A stretch of 64,000 bases of DNA from Mycolicibacterium stellerae (GTDB taxonomy: Bacteria; Actinomycetota; Actinomycetes; Mycobacteriales; Mycobacteriaceae). Below the pieces are notes generated by a model. The model saw nothing but the letters and a program-made list of their open reading frames with translations. It was not told the DNA's origin and made no database searches. The translations under genes were made by a program, and so were the position numbers. Positions 8,033 through 16,487 of the stretch are shown here, piece after piece (position 1 is the first letter of the stretch; every line of letters starts with the position of its first letter). The DNA lies in assembly GCF_003719305.1 (NCBI RefSeq), contig NZ_RARC01000025.1:34381-98380 (forward strand), read 5' to 3'.

Positions 8033-8925
8033 CGGACACCATCACCTTTGACCTTGCTGATTACGGCCTCCGCGAACCGCTCCAACTTGGCCACCTTGTC
8101 CGAAAGAGCCTCTGCGTCACCGCCCTTGACGTAGGGGTTGCGGAAGCCGACCACAACGTCGGTGACACCCATGTCCTCGAGGCGCTTGCACCCGTCGACG
8201 GTGCGCGCATCCTGGCTGACGGCATGAATCTCGAAGGGTTCGTTACCCTTCCCTGAATCCGCGCGCAGCCCGTGCAACTTCTTGAGCATCGACTCGAGAG
8301 CGTCGTTCGGCCCGCCTGCGTGCATCCACCCATCGCCTTTCGTCGCCGCCCGCTGCAGCGCAGCGTCTGAGTGGCCACCGATGAGCAACGGAATCGGCCG
8401 TGTCGGTACCGGACACACCTTCAGCGACGGGACGTCGTAGAAGCGTCCGCGAAACTCGAAGAAGTCTCCGGACTCCAGCCCTCGAAAGACCTCGATGGCT
8501 TCGTCCATGCGCGCGCCTTTGTGGGCGGGGTCGACACCGGCCATCAGGTAGTCGTCGGGAAATGGGCTGGTCCCGATGCCGATGCCGAGGCCAAGGCGGT
8601 TGCCCGTCATCTTCGCAACCGAGAACGCCTGCTTGGCAGCCAGCACTGGCGCGCGCAGTGGGAACTTCACCACGAAGGTGTTGAAGCGGATGCGTTGAGT
8701 AATCGCGCCGAGGAAGGCCGCGAGCACAAACGGTTCGATGAACTCTTTGCCGTCAAGGAAGCTGCGGTCACCGTCGGCCGTGTAGGGGTAGACGGCTTCC
8801 GAGTGCTCCGGATAGCCGATGGAGTCGGGGATCGTGAAGCCGTCGTAACCGGCGGCCTCGGCGGCGACGGCAAGGGGGGGCAAATACTCTGAACGCGTCA
8901 TCACATCGGTGAACGTGAAGCGCAT
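8029..8925 (-). CDS. LLM-class flavin (F420-type) oxidoreductase
   Basis: A 298-residue luciferase-like TIM barrel. Typical segments are YDGFTIPDSIGYPEHSEA near the N-terminus, GNRLGLGIGIGTSPFPDDY for cofactor phosphate binding and PIPLLIGGHSDAALQRAA near residue 180. Mycobacterial members usually use F420 and oxidise or reduce alcohols, ketones or hydroxymycolates. I place the start at the ATG giving MRFTFTDVM because AAAGAGG stands seven bases before it; a TTG 15 bases upstream lies beside the Shine-Dalgarno. It is the first gene of the operon with the sulfotransferase and DUF1214 genes. Confidence 0.86.
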   Translation of the reverse strand: MRFTFTDVMTRSEYLPPLAVAAEAAGYDGFTIPDSIGYPEHSEAVYPYTADGDRSFLDGKEFIEPFVLAAFLGAITQRIRFNTFVVKFPLRAPVLAAKQAFSVAKMTGNRLGLGIGIGTSPFPDDYLMAGVDPAHKGARMDEAIEVFRGLESGDFFEFRGRFYDVPSLKVCPVPTRPIPLLIGGHSDAALQRAATKGDGWMHAGGPNDALESMLKKLHGLRADSGKGNEPFEIHAVSQDARTVDGCKRLEDMGVTDVVVGFRNPYVKGGDAEALSDKVAKLERFAEAVISKVKGDGVR

Positions 8926-9100
8926 GGCGACCTCTTTCAATGCTCGCTGGGATCGATGTCGTCAGGTTGGACCGTGCGCGGGGACTTACCCGAGGGATTC
9001 TTGGATCGCCCGCGCCAATACCTTCACGAAATCGTGCTGATCGTCGCGGAGACGTTGATGCCAATATCGTTGGGGGGCGAACTCTTCCGCTGGCTTCTGA

Positions 9101-9940
9101 TCATCGCGCCGATGCCTGCCAATCAGGGAACAAGCGGGCACTCGTTGTCCGCGCGGCCGCCGAAACAACCGGGCCCAGCGCTTCCAACTGCATGGGCCGT
9201 CGCGTCGCCAATGAGATCGCTGCGATCACCCCATGGGGTCCGAGCACCGGCGCGGCCACCGAACTGATTCCCATCCCGCACCGCTCGGCGCTCGAAAATG
9301 CGACACCTCGCCGCCGCCGCACTCGATCCAGCCGCCGATGCAGATGCTCGATGCCCATTCCATCGCGGGTGGTCCAACGCCGATCGGCGGCGTATCGCCG
9401 ATCGACGTCTTCCGGGGGCAATTGCGCGAGCAGCGCACGCCCGGTGACCGTCTCCTCGGCAGCCAACCGCGCACCGACGTGAGACGGCACGCTATGCGTT
9501 GCCGCGCCACCCACCTTGTCGAGGTAGTGCACGAAGCTGCCGTCCAGTACGCCGAGGTGACCCACCGCTCCCGTCGTGAGATTGAGGTCAACCAGCACAG
9601 TCGACGCCGCCGCACGAATATCTGTGTAGTCCACCGTGCACCCGTGAAGTTCCTGGAGCCTCCTCCCGAGCCGGAAGCCGTCTGGACCATGCTCGAGCCA
9701 GCCCAGATTCACGAGCTGACGCAGGATACGGAAGGCGGTCGATCGTGGCAGGCCACTGTGGTCGGCGACTTCCTCGAGCCGAGCGTATTGGCGGTGCGGG
9801 CCGAACACGTCCATGACCAACGTGACCCGCTCGACGACTCCCGACCTATGCGCCTTGCTGTCGTCGAAATCGTCGTCGACAGCTGTGACGGCGGACGCGC
9901 TGGTGATGATGGCTACTTTGTCTTTCAGGCGGTTGGTCAC
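9101..9940 (-). CDS. IclR-family regulator with an SDR-like N-terminal tag
   Basis: A 279-residue regulator. The winged helix-turn-helix spans about residues 35-95 (LEEVADHSGLPRSTAFRILRQLVNLGWLEH) and the IclR effector domain follows (GHLGVLDGSFVHYLDKV, GMGISSVAAPVLGPHGVIAAISLA). The start is a GTG with GAAGGGA eight bases upstream; no other start is available before the HTH. The first 16 residues, MTNRLKDKVAIITSAS, look like the beginning of a short-chain dehydrogenase (RLKDKVAIITGAS) and have no counterpart in IclR proteins. It follows the LLM gene by 24 bases in the same direction and probably belongs to the TetR-LLM-IclR operon. Confidence 0.85.
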   Translation of the reverse strand: MTNRLKDKVAIITSASAVTAVDDDFDDSKAHRSGVVERVTLVMDVFGPHRQYARLEEVADHSGLPRSTAFRILRQLVNLGWLEHGPDGFRLGRRLQELHGCTVDYTDIRAAASTVLVDLNLTTGAVGHLGVLDGSFVHYLDKVGGAATHSVPSHVGARLAAEETVTGRALLAQLPPEDVDRRYAADRRWTTRDGMGIEHLHRRLDRVRRRRGVAFSSAERCGMGISSVAAPVLGPHGVIAAISLATRRPMQLEALGPVVSAAARTTSARLFPDWQASAR

Positions 9941-9964
9941 GAGGATCGTCCCTTCGTGGGTTGA

Positions 9965-10843
9965 CTACTGAGCCGCCGCGCCGGCGGCGATACGGCCGAA
10001 TGTGTCCACTTTGTCCGCCAGCCTGGCCAGATGAGCCTGTGCCTCTTCGGTGGGCCTGTCGGGAATTCCGTAGACCACTTCAGACACGCCCAGGTCGGCC
10101 AACAGAGACAGTCTCGACGGCTCGGGCTTCTGCATATCGAGGACGACGACCCGCGGCCGTCCGGTGCGGCCAGCCGAATCCCATTCGGCGTACAACGAAT
10201 TGACCGATCTCTGGACGTCGGCGTCCTTGGGAGTCGACATCCAGCCGTCGGCGTGCTTCGCGATCCACTTGAAGTTCTTTTCGTTGCCCGTCGCGCCGAT
10301 CAGCACTGGCACGTGTTCCTGGACGGTCTTCGGCCAAGCCCAGCTAGGCCCGTAGTTGACGAATTCACCGCTGTATGAGGCTTCTTCCTTGATCCAGAGC
10401 TCACGCATGGCTTCGATGTACTCGCGAAGCATGTTTCGGCGGCTGCCGGCGGGAACATTGTGATCGGCGAGCTCGTCGAGGTTCCAGCCGAAGCCGGCAC
10501 ATACTTCAACTCGGCCGCCCGAAAGGTGATCCAGGCTCGCTATCGACTTGGCCAACGTGATGCAATCATGCGCAACGGGTAGGCACACCGCGGTGGACAG
10601 TCGGATCTCGGTGGTCACCGCGCAGGCCGTGGCCAAGCTGACCCATGGATCCAACGTCCGCATGTAGCGATCGTCGGGCAGGCTGGCGTCGCCCGTCACC
10701 GGGTGAGCGACCTCCCGCTTGGTCGGTATATGGCTGTGCTCGGGAACATAGAAGGTGCGAAACCCGTTCTTCTCCGCCGCCACCGCCGCGTCCGCTGGGG
10801 AGATTCCACGGTCACTGGTGAAGAGAACAATGCCAAAGTCCAT
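9965..10843 (-). CDS. LLM-class F420-dependent oxidoreductase
   Basis: A 292-residue luciferase-like monooxygenase/dehydrogenase of the F420 type. It starts MDFGIVLFTSDRGISP and has the typical FYVPEHSHIPT, SIASLDHLSGGRVEVCAGFGWN and VPVLIGATGNEKNFKWIAKHADGW segments. I use the ATG at 10843 because the family starts there; a GTG overlapping the TetR stop (TAGTGG, 10861) would add six residues. It is coupled to the TetR gene upstream and followed by the IclR gene. It is only distantly similar to the LLM protein at 8029-8925 and belongs to a different subfamily. Substrate unknown. Confidence 0.86.
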   Translation of the reverse strand: MDFGIVLFTSDRGISPADAAVAAEKNGFRTFYVPEHSHIPTKREVAHPVTGDASLPDDRYMRTLDPWVSLATACAVTTEIRLSTAVCLPVAHDCITLAKSIASLDHLSGGRVEVCAGFGWNLDELADHNVPAGSRRNMLREYIEAMRELWIKEEASYSGEFVNYGPSWAWPKTVQEHVPVLIGATGNEKNFKWIAKHADGWMSTPKDADVQRSVNSLYAEWDSAGRTGRPRVVVLDMQKPEPSRLSLLADLGVSEVVYGIPDRPTEEAQAHLARLADKVDTFGRIAAGAAAQ

Positions 10844-10860
10844 GTTGATCCGACGGTCCA

Positions 10861-11484
10861 CTATGCCGGTTGCTTCGAGGCGGACACGGTTTGGACAAGC
10901 CGCGAACGAAAAACCAAGGACACGCCCTCGCTTAGCTTTTCGGCAATATGGCCGTAGCCACCGACGGTGGATCGCGCATGCATCATTGCGCCGGAAAAGA
11001 GCATGTGCAGCGTGGAGATCACTGCGGCTGGAAACCCAGGCCCCAAGGACGACGCGATTCGGCTACTGATCTCGACGGCGATCTGCCCGCGTATGTCGTC
11101 TACAACCAGATCGTCGGCCATGAGTGCGATGGTGCACGCGTCGGCCAGGTGCGGTTTGTCCGCGAGTAACAGTACGAGTTCCCGTAACTGGGCAATGACC
11201 CGCGTTTCGGCGCTGTCGTTGCCGTCGGTGAAAGTGGCCGCATCGCGAAGCAGGTGGAGGTAAACCCCGGCGATGAGGGCATCCTTGGACGGGAAGTGGC
11301 TGTAGGCGATGCCGGGCGATACGGCCGCCCTGGCCGCCACGGTGCGGACCGTCAACTCGCCGTACGTCGACCGGCTCAACTCGTCCACCGCCGCTGCCAT
11401 CAGCTTGCTCATGCTCTGCTCAGGCCACACGTGCAGCTGGCGTACGGGACAGGTCGGTGACCGGACCAGTTCGTTTTCAGACAC
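10861..11484 (-). CDS. TetR-family repressor, leaderless (paralogue of the 16500 gene)
   Basis: About 207 residues with an N-terminal TetR HTH (YGELTVRTVAARAAVSPGIAYSHFPSKDALIAGVYL) and a helical ligand domain. The frame is open further upstream, but the GTG at 11484 lies exactly six bases after a TATTCT -10 box, the layout of a leaderless mycobacterial mRNA. That GTG sits inside a GGAC-N4-GTCT palindrome, so autorepression is likely. The protein is clearly paralogous to the TetR at 16500-17099: both share FTD, A-C-x-x-A-L, LGPG-P and GY segments at the same spacing. It leads the operon with the LLM and IclR genes. Confidence 0.87.
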   Translation of the reverse strand: MSENELVRSPTCPVRQLHVWPEQSMSKLMAAAVDELSRSTYGELTVRTVAARAAVSPGIAYSHFPSKDALIAGVYLHLLRDAATFTDGNDSAETRVIAQLRELVLLLADKPHLADACTIALMADDLVVDDIRGQIAVEISSRIASSLGPGFPAAVISTLHMLFSGAMMHARSTVGGYGHIAEKLSEGVSLVFRSRLVQTVSASKQPA

Positions 11485-11496
11485 GTGTCCAGAATA
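11479..11496 (-). promoter_or_regulatory. -10 box plus GGAC-N4-GTCT operator on the TetR start codon
   Basis: Read on the minus strand: TATTCT, then GGAC-ACGT-GTCT. The GTG start codon of the TetR gene is inside the palindrome, six bases after the -10 box. The arrangement is base for base equivalent to that at 16488-16506. Confidence 0.7.
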
Positions 11497-11617
11497 ACGT
11501 AACCGGGGATCGAAGGCAACAAATCCGCGTATTGCCCTGTAAGTAAGTTCTTTTCGGCCATTGCGGCTCGCGTGCGGGTTCATTGAAAAGGACGTCCGCG
11601 TACGCAATGGGCGCCAA

Positions 11618-11637
11618 ATACGGACACTGGTCCGTAT
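11618..11637. promoter_or_regulatory. perfect 20-base palindrome of the GGAC-N4-GTCC family
   Basis: ATACGGACACTGGTCCGTAT has perfect 8-base arms around a 4-base centre. On the minus strand TAATAC precedes GGAC, as a -10-like box does at the other sites. It lies between the end of the large exported-protein gene and the TetR promoter, about 130 bases upstream of the TetR start, and could be a second operator for that operon. Confidence 0.6.
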
Positions 11638-11671
11638 TAAGGAAGGGGCCTGAGCGGGTCAGCGGCGGACG

Positions 11672-11707
11672 CAGATGGCCAGCGACGCGGACGCCGCTGG
11701 CCATCTG
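11672..11707 (-). terminator. hairpin downstream of the large exported-protein gene
   Basis: A perfect 13-base stem (CAGATGGCCAGCG and its complement) around a 10-base loop, beginning 14 bases after the stop at 11721. There is no run of T, as is common for mycobacterial hairpin terminators. Confidence 0.65.
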
Positions 11708-11720
11708 GTCTCGATCCTTC

Positions 11721-14384
11721 CTAATCTTGGGGGTAGGGCGAGAAGCGCCTGTCGTATCCGCTTTTCCGAAGCGCGAGCTGAGCTTCCCGCTCCTCGGTGG
11801 TGACGTACGTCGTGCCAGCCGGTAGAACGGTGTCGAGGTCTTCCAGCGAGACGACCTGTGACTGCACGGTCGGGTCGACGGTCGAATTCGCATCAAGCTG
11901 CTGGAACCGGATGAACAGCGACCCCTGGTTCAGGCCACCTGTTGAAACCCAGTTGGCGACACCGGGATCCGTCTTCGAGATGACGAACGTGTAGGTGCCG
12001 TCGGCATTGGCGACCGCCTGCGTGTTGTTGAGACTGTTCTGGACGTCTCCGTAGTCAGAGAAGATCGTCCAATCGTTGGTCACCGGGACGATGAAGTAAC
12101 CGGCCTTCCCGGGATCGATGGTGATCACCAGTGCCTCGTCGTCCTCGAGCTCGAAGTACCCGACGCTTTGCAGCTGTGTCGTCAAGACATCGGTGCCGGT
12201 CTTAGCCGGCTGGGTCACCACATTGGGCTCGCGCAGCTCGCCGGTGACGGGATCGGTGGTCGCCAGTTTGGTCCACTGCTTGAGCGATTGAACCCCGCCC
12301 GCGGTGATTTGTGCGGCGACTTGCGTCGCATATGCCACCTTTTGTTCCTCTGTCATGGGCGGCACATCCGGACCGCTTGTCTTTTCGATCGACAGAGTCA
12401 TCGGCGTCTCGGTGTTCCAGTCGCCCAGGGTGTCGCGAATGATGATCCCAGTCGTCGTGCTCGTCAGCTGGAGGTGATTCGTCTGCCCTTCAGCCGTTGG
12501 GTTCGAGTCAAGCGTGATGGTGAATGTGCCGTCCTCGTTGACCACAAGGTCCTGCATGGACAGCGTCTCGGTCGTGGTGCCCGTGGACCCCGACAAGATG
12601 CTGAAGTTCACGTCGGTGGGACGTTCGCCGACGAACTGACCCGTGATCACATAGGTCGACGAGCTACTGATCGGTGCGGCTCGGTACACGGTGTCGGGAT
12701 TGTTATAGGTCACGACCGTTCCGCCTGCCGTCGTGCCATACCAGGTGTGCTCGGGCAGCAGCAGCGTCGTGATCTCCGGATTATTGGGGTCCAGGTTGAG
12801 CGCTGTCATCGCCGCAAAATTGGCGTAGTTTTCGACCGCTTCGTCGAGCTGGTCGAGGTTCGTCTGGTCGGGACCCCCGACCAGGGCGTACTTTGCCTGG
12901 ACATCGGCGAGTAATCCGGCGCGTAGGTAGGCCATAGCGGCCTGCATCCCGGGCGAGTTCACGATCTGTTCGACCAGAGCCTCGTTTGCCGTCTGCTCTG
13001 GCGTCCCGAGTGGACTCACCGGCTCGACGGTCACGGTGACGGTCATCGACGTCGTTGCACCCTTGTCGGGTGAGAACAGAGCCAACAAATTGGTGTGCGC
13101 AGGATTTCCAGGACGGTCGTCGGCGGTGACGGTGAAGGTATCCGTACCGCCGGTGACGGCGAGCGTGGTGTTCGGGGTGTAGGTGAACGTGCCGTCTTGG
13201 TTGAGCACGACGGTGCCGTTGGACGGCTGACTGCTGACAGACAATGTCAACGGGTCTCCGCTGGCGTCGGTCAACTGGGTGCCCGTGGTGCCCGCCGCAG
13301 TGACACGCCCGGTGACCACGCCGTAGTACGTTTGGCTGTTCTGCGATGCGTTGTAAGTGAGTGCAGGCCCCTTGTTGAACAGGCTGTACTCGAGTTCGCG
13401 GCGAATGAAGTCCAAAGCGCCGAGCAGGGTGGCGGAGCTCGGTGGTGTCACCGGGTTATTGCTCGCCAACGGGTCGACTCCAAACACCTTCATCACACTC
13501 GAGAAGAGGCCAACGACCACGTTGGACACCACGGCCCGCGGTGTCGTCGTCGGCGACACCGCGACGTTCGAAGCGTCAGCACTCTGTCTTGCCCCGGTCA
13601 GTGCGGATTCGATCGCCTCCGCTACAGACGGCCTCGAAGGGTGATTCTGTGCTGCCAACGACGTCGACGGAGCGTCTACGCCGGCGGACCTCGAGGTATC
13701 TTCTCTGGCGGCGCGCAACGGCACTGCCGTCGAATCCGACTGTGCGGCATCGAACTTGCGGACACTGGTCGTCACATTGCTCGCCAGGGTGCCGACGAGG
13801 CTCTCGGCGATCGGATGTCGGCCTTTCTTGGCCGGAGTGTCGGTGTCGGCCTCACGATCGACGGGGGTCTGGTCTGTGTTGTCCACCGATGCAGGGAGCG
13901 TGTTGCCGACGTCATCGGCATCATCGGCGTGCGCTCGTGTTCCGCTCGTGCGCTCGGAGACCGAATGCCTGCCGACGCTGGCGGGCGAGATCCCGGTTAT
14001 CGAACCAAATCTCACGGTCGGGCGGGAGCGTCTGGTTCCCGTGCTCGTCGTCGAGTCGGTCTTGTCGGATTCCGACGTGGACGCGGGCGCCGTCTCACCC
14101 TCCGGACTCGACGAGGTGGTGTCGGTGCCAGAACTCGCATCGCCGGTTTCGGCGTGTGCGACGCCCAGATTGTTGGTGATCGCCGCGCCGATGCCGAGGG
14201 CGATCGCCAGTGCACCCACGCGGCCGATGTAGCGGGCACTGCGCGACGTCCTGAGTCCCCGCGACGTCGAATCACCCGGCGGCAGCCCCGTCGCAGGGTT
14301 GCGCGTCGCGACGTCGGCGGCCGCTCGGTCGCGCTCCCGAGGTTGACCGGTGCCAAATCGTGTGGTCGTCAAGTTCGCCTCCAT
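11721..14384 (-). CDS. large exported protein: Ig-like domain fused to a DUF1214-type module
   Basis: An 887-residue protein. A basic N-terminus leads to a signal/anchor helix (residues about 53-78, ending GVAHAET), then a Ser/Thr/Asp-rich disordered stretch to about 310. Next is one Ig/cadherin-like repeat (about 350-450, with SSQPSNGTVVLNQDGTFTYTP and GGTDTFTVTADD) of the kind found in bacterial surface proteins. The last 430 residues are related to the cytosolic DUF1214 protein at 5542-6900: NNPDTVYRAAPISSSSTYVITG in the middle, and NSLNNTQAVANADGTYTFVI with DPGVANWVSTGGLNQGSL at the end. I give the ATG; a TTG 12 bases later with GGAGG five bases before it is an equally good start. It is probably cell-wall associated. 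Divergent from the P450 operon. Confidence 0.82.
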   Translation of the reverse strand: MEANLTTTRFGTGQPRERDRAAADVATRNPATGLPPGDSTSRGLRTSRSARYIGRVGALAIALGIGAAITNNLGVAHAETGDASSGTDTTSSSPEGETAPASTSESDKTDSTTSTGTRRSRPTVRFGSITGISPASVGRHSVSERTSGTRAHADDADDVGNTLPASVDNTDQTPVDREADTDTPAKKGRHPIAESLVGTLASNVTTSVRKFDAAQSDSTAVPLRAAREDTSRSAGVDAPSTSLAAQNHPSRPSVAEAIESALTGARQSADASNVAVSPTTTPRAVVSNVVVGLFSSVMKVFGVDPLASNNPVTPPSSATLLGALDFIRRELEYSLFNKGPALTYNASQNSQTYYGVVTGRVTAAGTTGTQLTDASGDPLTLSVSSQPSNGTVVLNQDGTFTYTPNTTLAVTGGTDTFTVTADDRPGNPAHTNLLALFSPDKGATTSMTVTVTVEPVSPLGTPEQTANEALVEQIVNSPGMQAAMAYLRAGLLADVQAKYALVGGPDQTNLDQLDEAVENYANFAAMTALNLDPNNPEITTLLLPEHTWYGTTAGGTVVTYNNPDTVYRAAPISSSSTYVITGQFVGERPTDVNFSILSGSTGTTTETLSMQDLVVNEDGTFTITLDSNPTAEGQTNHLQLTSTTTGIIIRDTLGDWNTETPMTLSIEKTSGPDVPPMTEEQKVAYATQVAAQITAGGVQSLKQWTKLATTDPVTGELREPNVVTQPAKTGTDVLTTQLQSVGYFELEDDEALVITIDPGKAGYFIVPVTNDWTIFSDYGDVQNSLNNTQAVANADGTYTFVISKTDPGVANWVSTGGLNQGSLFIRFQQLDANSTVDPTVQSQVVSLEDLDTVLPAGTTYVTTEEREAQLALRKSGYDRRFSPYPQD

Positions 14385-14465
14385 TGCCGAATGCCCGAGT
14401 GCCTCACCTCACAACTACGAGGCCTGCGTGGCAGAAATCACAAGGAGCGTTAATGTAGCAGAGCT

Positions 14466-14483
14466 GGCTATCGATCGGTAGCC
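14466..14483. promoter_or_regulatory. near-palindrome between the exported-protein gene and the P450/TetR operon
   Basis: GGCTATCGATCGGTAGCC has one mismatched pair. A related GGATCGATCGA follows 10 bases on. It lies 35 bases before the P450 start in the divergent promoter region and is a candidate site for the TetR protein encoded behind the P450. Confidence 0.5.
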
Positions 14484-14517
14484 TATTTCGTGGGATCGAT
14501 CGAGAGGACCGTTGCTT

Positions 14518-15798
14518 ATGACCGCAACCGATGACCGCGCCGATGCGTTGGCGGTGGACCCGGAGTATGCGCACATCCAGTTCGGGGCGGTACAGCCGAT
14601 GCGGATCGAAATCCCCGACCTGTTCCAGGCGTTGCGTCAGATCGACGATCGAGGTGGGATCGCACGCGGATGGTTCTTCGACCCCGTTCCCGCCTACATC
14701 CTGACGCGATACGACGACGTGAAGGCGGCGTTTCTGGACACCGCCACGTTCTCTCCTGCGGCCACCCAGAAGGTGTTCTCGTTTCCGCTCATGGGCCCGA
14801 CATTTCTGGGCTACGAGGGCCGCAAGCATTACGTCCACCGCAAAGTGGTGCAGCCCACCTTCAGTAAGCGCACTTGTGCGGAATACGTTGACTCCCTGCT
14901 GGTTCCACAGGCGCACGCCGTGGTCGATCGGTTCTGCGAACGCGGCGAAGCAGACCTGATGAAGGATTTCGCGAAGCTCTACCCGCTGGCGATCGTCGGG
15001 GAACTCCTTGGCTTGCCAGTGGAGGACTGGGACCGGTTGGCGCGCTGGGCCAACGATCTGGTGCTGGGCGGAGATCCCGATGGCGAAGGACTCTCCGCGG
15101 ACCAGGTCGACGCTCGACGCAAGACCTCGGCGCGCGACTTCCGCGAGTGGCTGGCGCCGCTGATCGACGAGCGCCGCGGTAGCTCCGCCGACGACACGCT
15201 GACCCTGCTGGCCAACGGTCTCGTAGAAGGCCAACCGTTGACCGACGAACAGATCATGAGCTTCATGCTGCTGCTGTTTCCCGCAGGCGTCGACACCACG
15301 TGGCTGTCACTAGGAACTATGCTCGTCGCCATGCTCTCCACAGTCGGCGCTGTCGATGAGCTCACACACAAACCCGAGATGCGTCACTGGGCCGTCGAGG
15401 AGACATTGCGATGGGGTCCGCCGGTGGCACTTCAGCCCCGGCTCACCATCAGGGACATCGAGGTATGCGGGACAACGATTCCCGCCGGTTCACTGACCAT
15501 GCTTGCCATCGCGGCGGCCAACCGCGATCCCGCTCGCTTCCCCGAGCCTGATCGGTGGATACTCGAGCGGCGTCCGACCCAACACCTGTCGTTCAGCGTC
15601 GGTGAGCACTTCTGCCTCGGCTCGCATCTCGCTCGGGCCGAACTGCTGGCCGCGTTAGGAGTCCTCCTCGAGCGACTGCCAGGCCTGCGCTTGACAGGAA
15701 GCCCGCGCTTCTGGGGGGCCGCGGTGCGCGGACCGGATGCTGTACAGGTGGAGTTCGAGCCGACAGCGCCCCGGAAATCGAAGAGGCTCAGCCGCTGA
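14518..15798 (+). CDS. cytochrome P450
   Basis: A 426-residue soluble bacterial P450. The I-helix oxygen-binding segment is LFPAGVDTTW, the K-helix ExxR is EETLRWG, and the haem loop is LSFSVGEHFCLGSHLAR with the thiolate Cys. The start ATG has AGAGGA about ten bases upstream, while an upstream TTG two codons earlier is unlikely. The TetR gene follows with a CTGA overlap, so both are one operon. No ferredoxin or reductase is adjacent. The subfamily is not recognised; it is not close to the CYP125-like protein at 29220-30473. Confidence 0.92.
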   Translation: MTATDDRADALAVDPEYAHIQFGAVQPMRIEIPDLFQALRQIDDRGGIARGWFFDPVPAYILTRYDDVKAAFLDTATFSPAATQKVFSFPLMGPTFLGYEGRKHYVHRKVVQPTFSKRTCAEYVDSLLVPQAHAVVDRFCERGEADLMKDFAKLYPLAIVGELLGLPVEDWDRLARWANDLVLGGDPDGEGLSADQVDARRKTSARDFREWLAPLIDERRGSSADDTLTLLANGLVEGQPLTDEQIMSFMLLLFPAGVDTTWLSLGTMLVAMLSTVGAVDELTHKPEMRHWAVEETLRWGPPVALQPRLTIRDIEVCGTTIPAGSLTMLAIAAANRDPARFPEPDRWILERRPTQHLSFSVGEHFCLGSHLARAELLAALGVLLERLPGLRLTGSPRFWGAAVRGPDAVQVEFEPTAPRKSKRLSR

Positions 15799-16424
15799 GC
15801 GCCGCGCAACAACGCGTCATCGACGCCGCCGCGAAATTGTTCGCGAGGCGGGGGTTTTCCGGCACGTCGATGCAGGATATCGCTGACGCACTCGGGATCC
15901 GAAAACCCAGCCTCTACAAGCACTTTGCCAGCAAGGATGACCTGTACAGCGCCGTATTGCAGCAGGCGTTGATACCGTTCTCTGCAGCCATCGACGATGT
16001 GCTGAACTCGAAGAGTCCAGGCCAGAACCCGAGGGCATTGTCGGCGACCTCGTTGCGGATACTCGGCGACAACCCGGACGTCTCCCACCTGCTGCTGCAG
16101 GAGCTCATTCAGCTCGACCGGCCGATACACCCGGACCTTGACCACTGGTTGGATCTGCTTTTCTCCCAGGCCGATAGCGTCGTGGCACTCGAAGGCGGTG
16201 CCGACTTCGGCCCCCTTGAGCGTCGTCTGATTCTGCTCACGCAGCTCAACGTCGTGCTCGGCTTCGCCGTCGCCAAACGCTTGTTGCCGCAGAACATCGA
16301 TTCTGAGGAGCTGTTCACCCTCGAGCGCGACATCCTCCAGAATGTGGTGGCGGCGCTATACGGCGCGTCATCGCATGGCAAGTCCCGTGTCCAACTGCCA
16401 AGCGTCAACACCGACGGCGGTTAG
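15795..16424 (+). CDS. TetR-family regulator, probable CUG start overlapping the P450 stop
   Basis: About 209 residues: SAAQQRVIDAAAKLFARRGFSGTSMQDIADALGIRKPSLYKHFASKDDLYSAVL is a textbook TetR HTH, followed by a helical effector domain. The first helix needs the codons from 15795 on, but no ATG, GTG or TTG is in frame there. The CTG at 15795 overlaps the P450 stop as CTGA. The only nearby alternative, TTG 15837, would delete helix 1 of the HTH. It probably represses its own P450 operon through the palindrome at 14466. It is unrelated in its C-terminal domain to the two paralogous TetR proteins at 10861 and 16500. Confidence 0.85.
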   Translation: MSAAQQRVIDAAAKLFARRGFSGTSMQDIADALGIRKPSLYKHFASKDDLYSAVLQQALIPFSAAIDDVLNSKSPGQNPRALSATSLRILGDNPDVSHLLLQELIQLDRPIHPDLDHWLDLLFSQADSVVALEGGADFGPLERRLILLTQLNVVLGFAVAKRLLPQNIDSEELFTLERDILQNVVAALYGASSHGKSRVQLPSVNTDGG

Positions 16425-16487
16425 AGATTGCATTGACGACGGCGTCGCCGCCGGGTGCGTCGGTTGTCAATGTGCGGTACGGGGTCT

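Noticed and set aside
15560..15650. Unusual haem loop in the first P450
   Set aside because: FSVGEHFCLG still satisfies the FxxGxxxCxG pattern, so it is ordinary.
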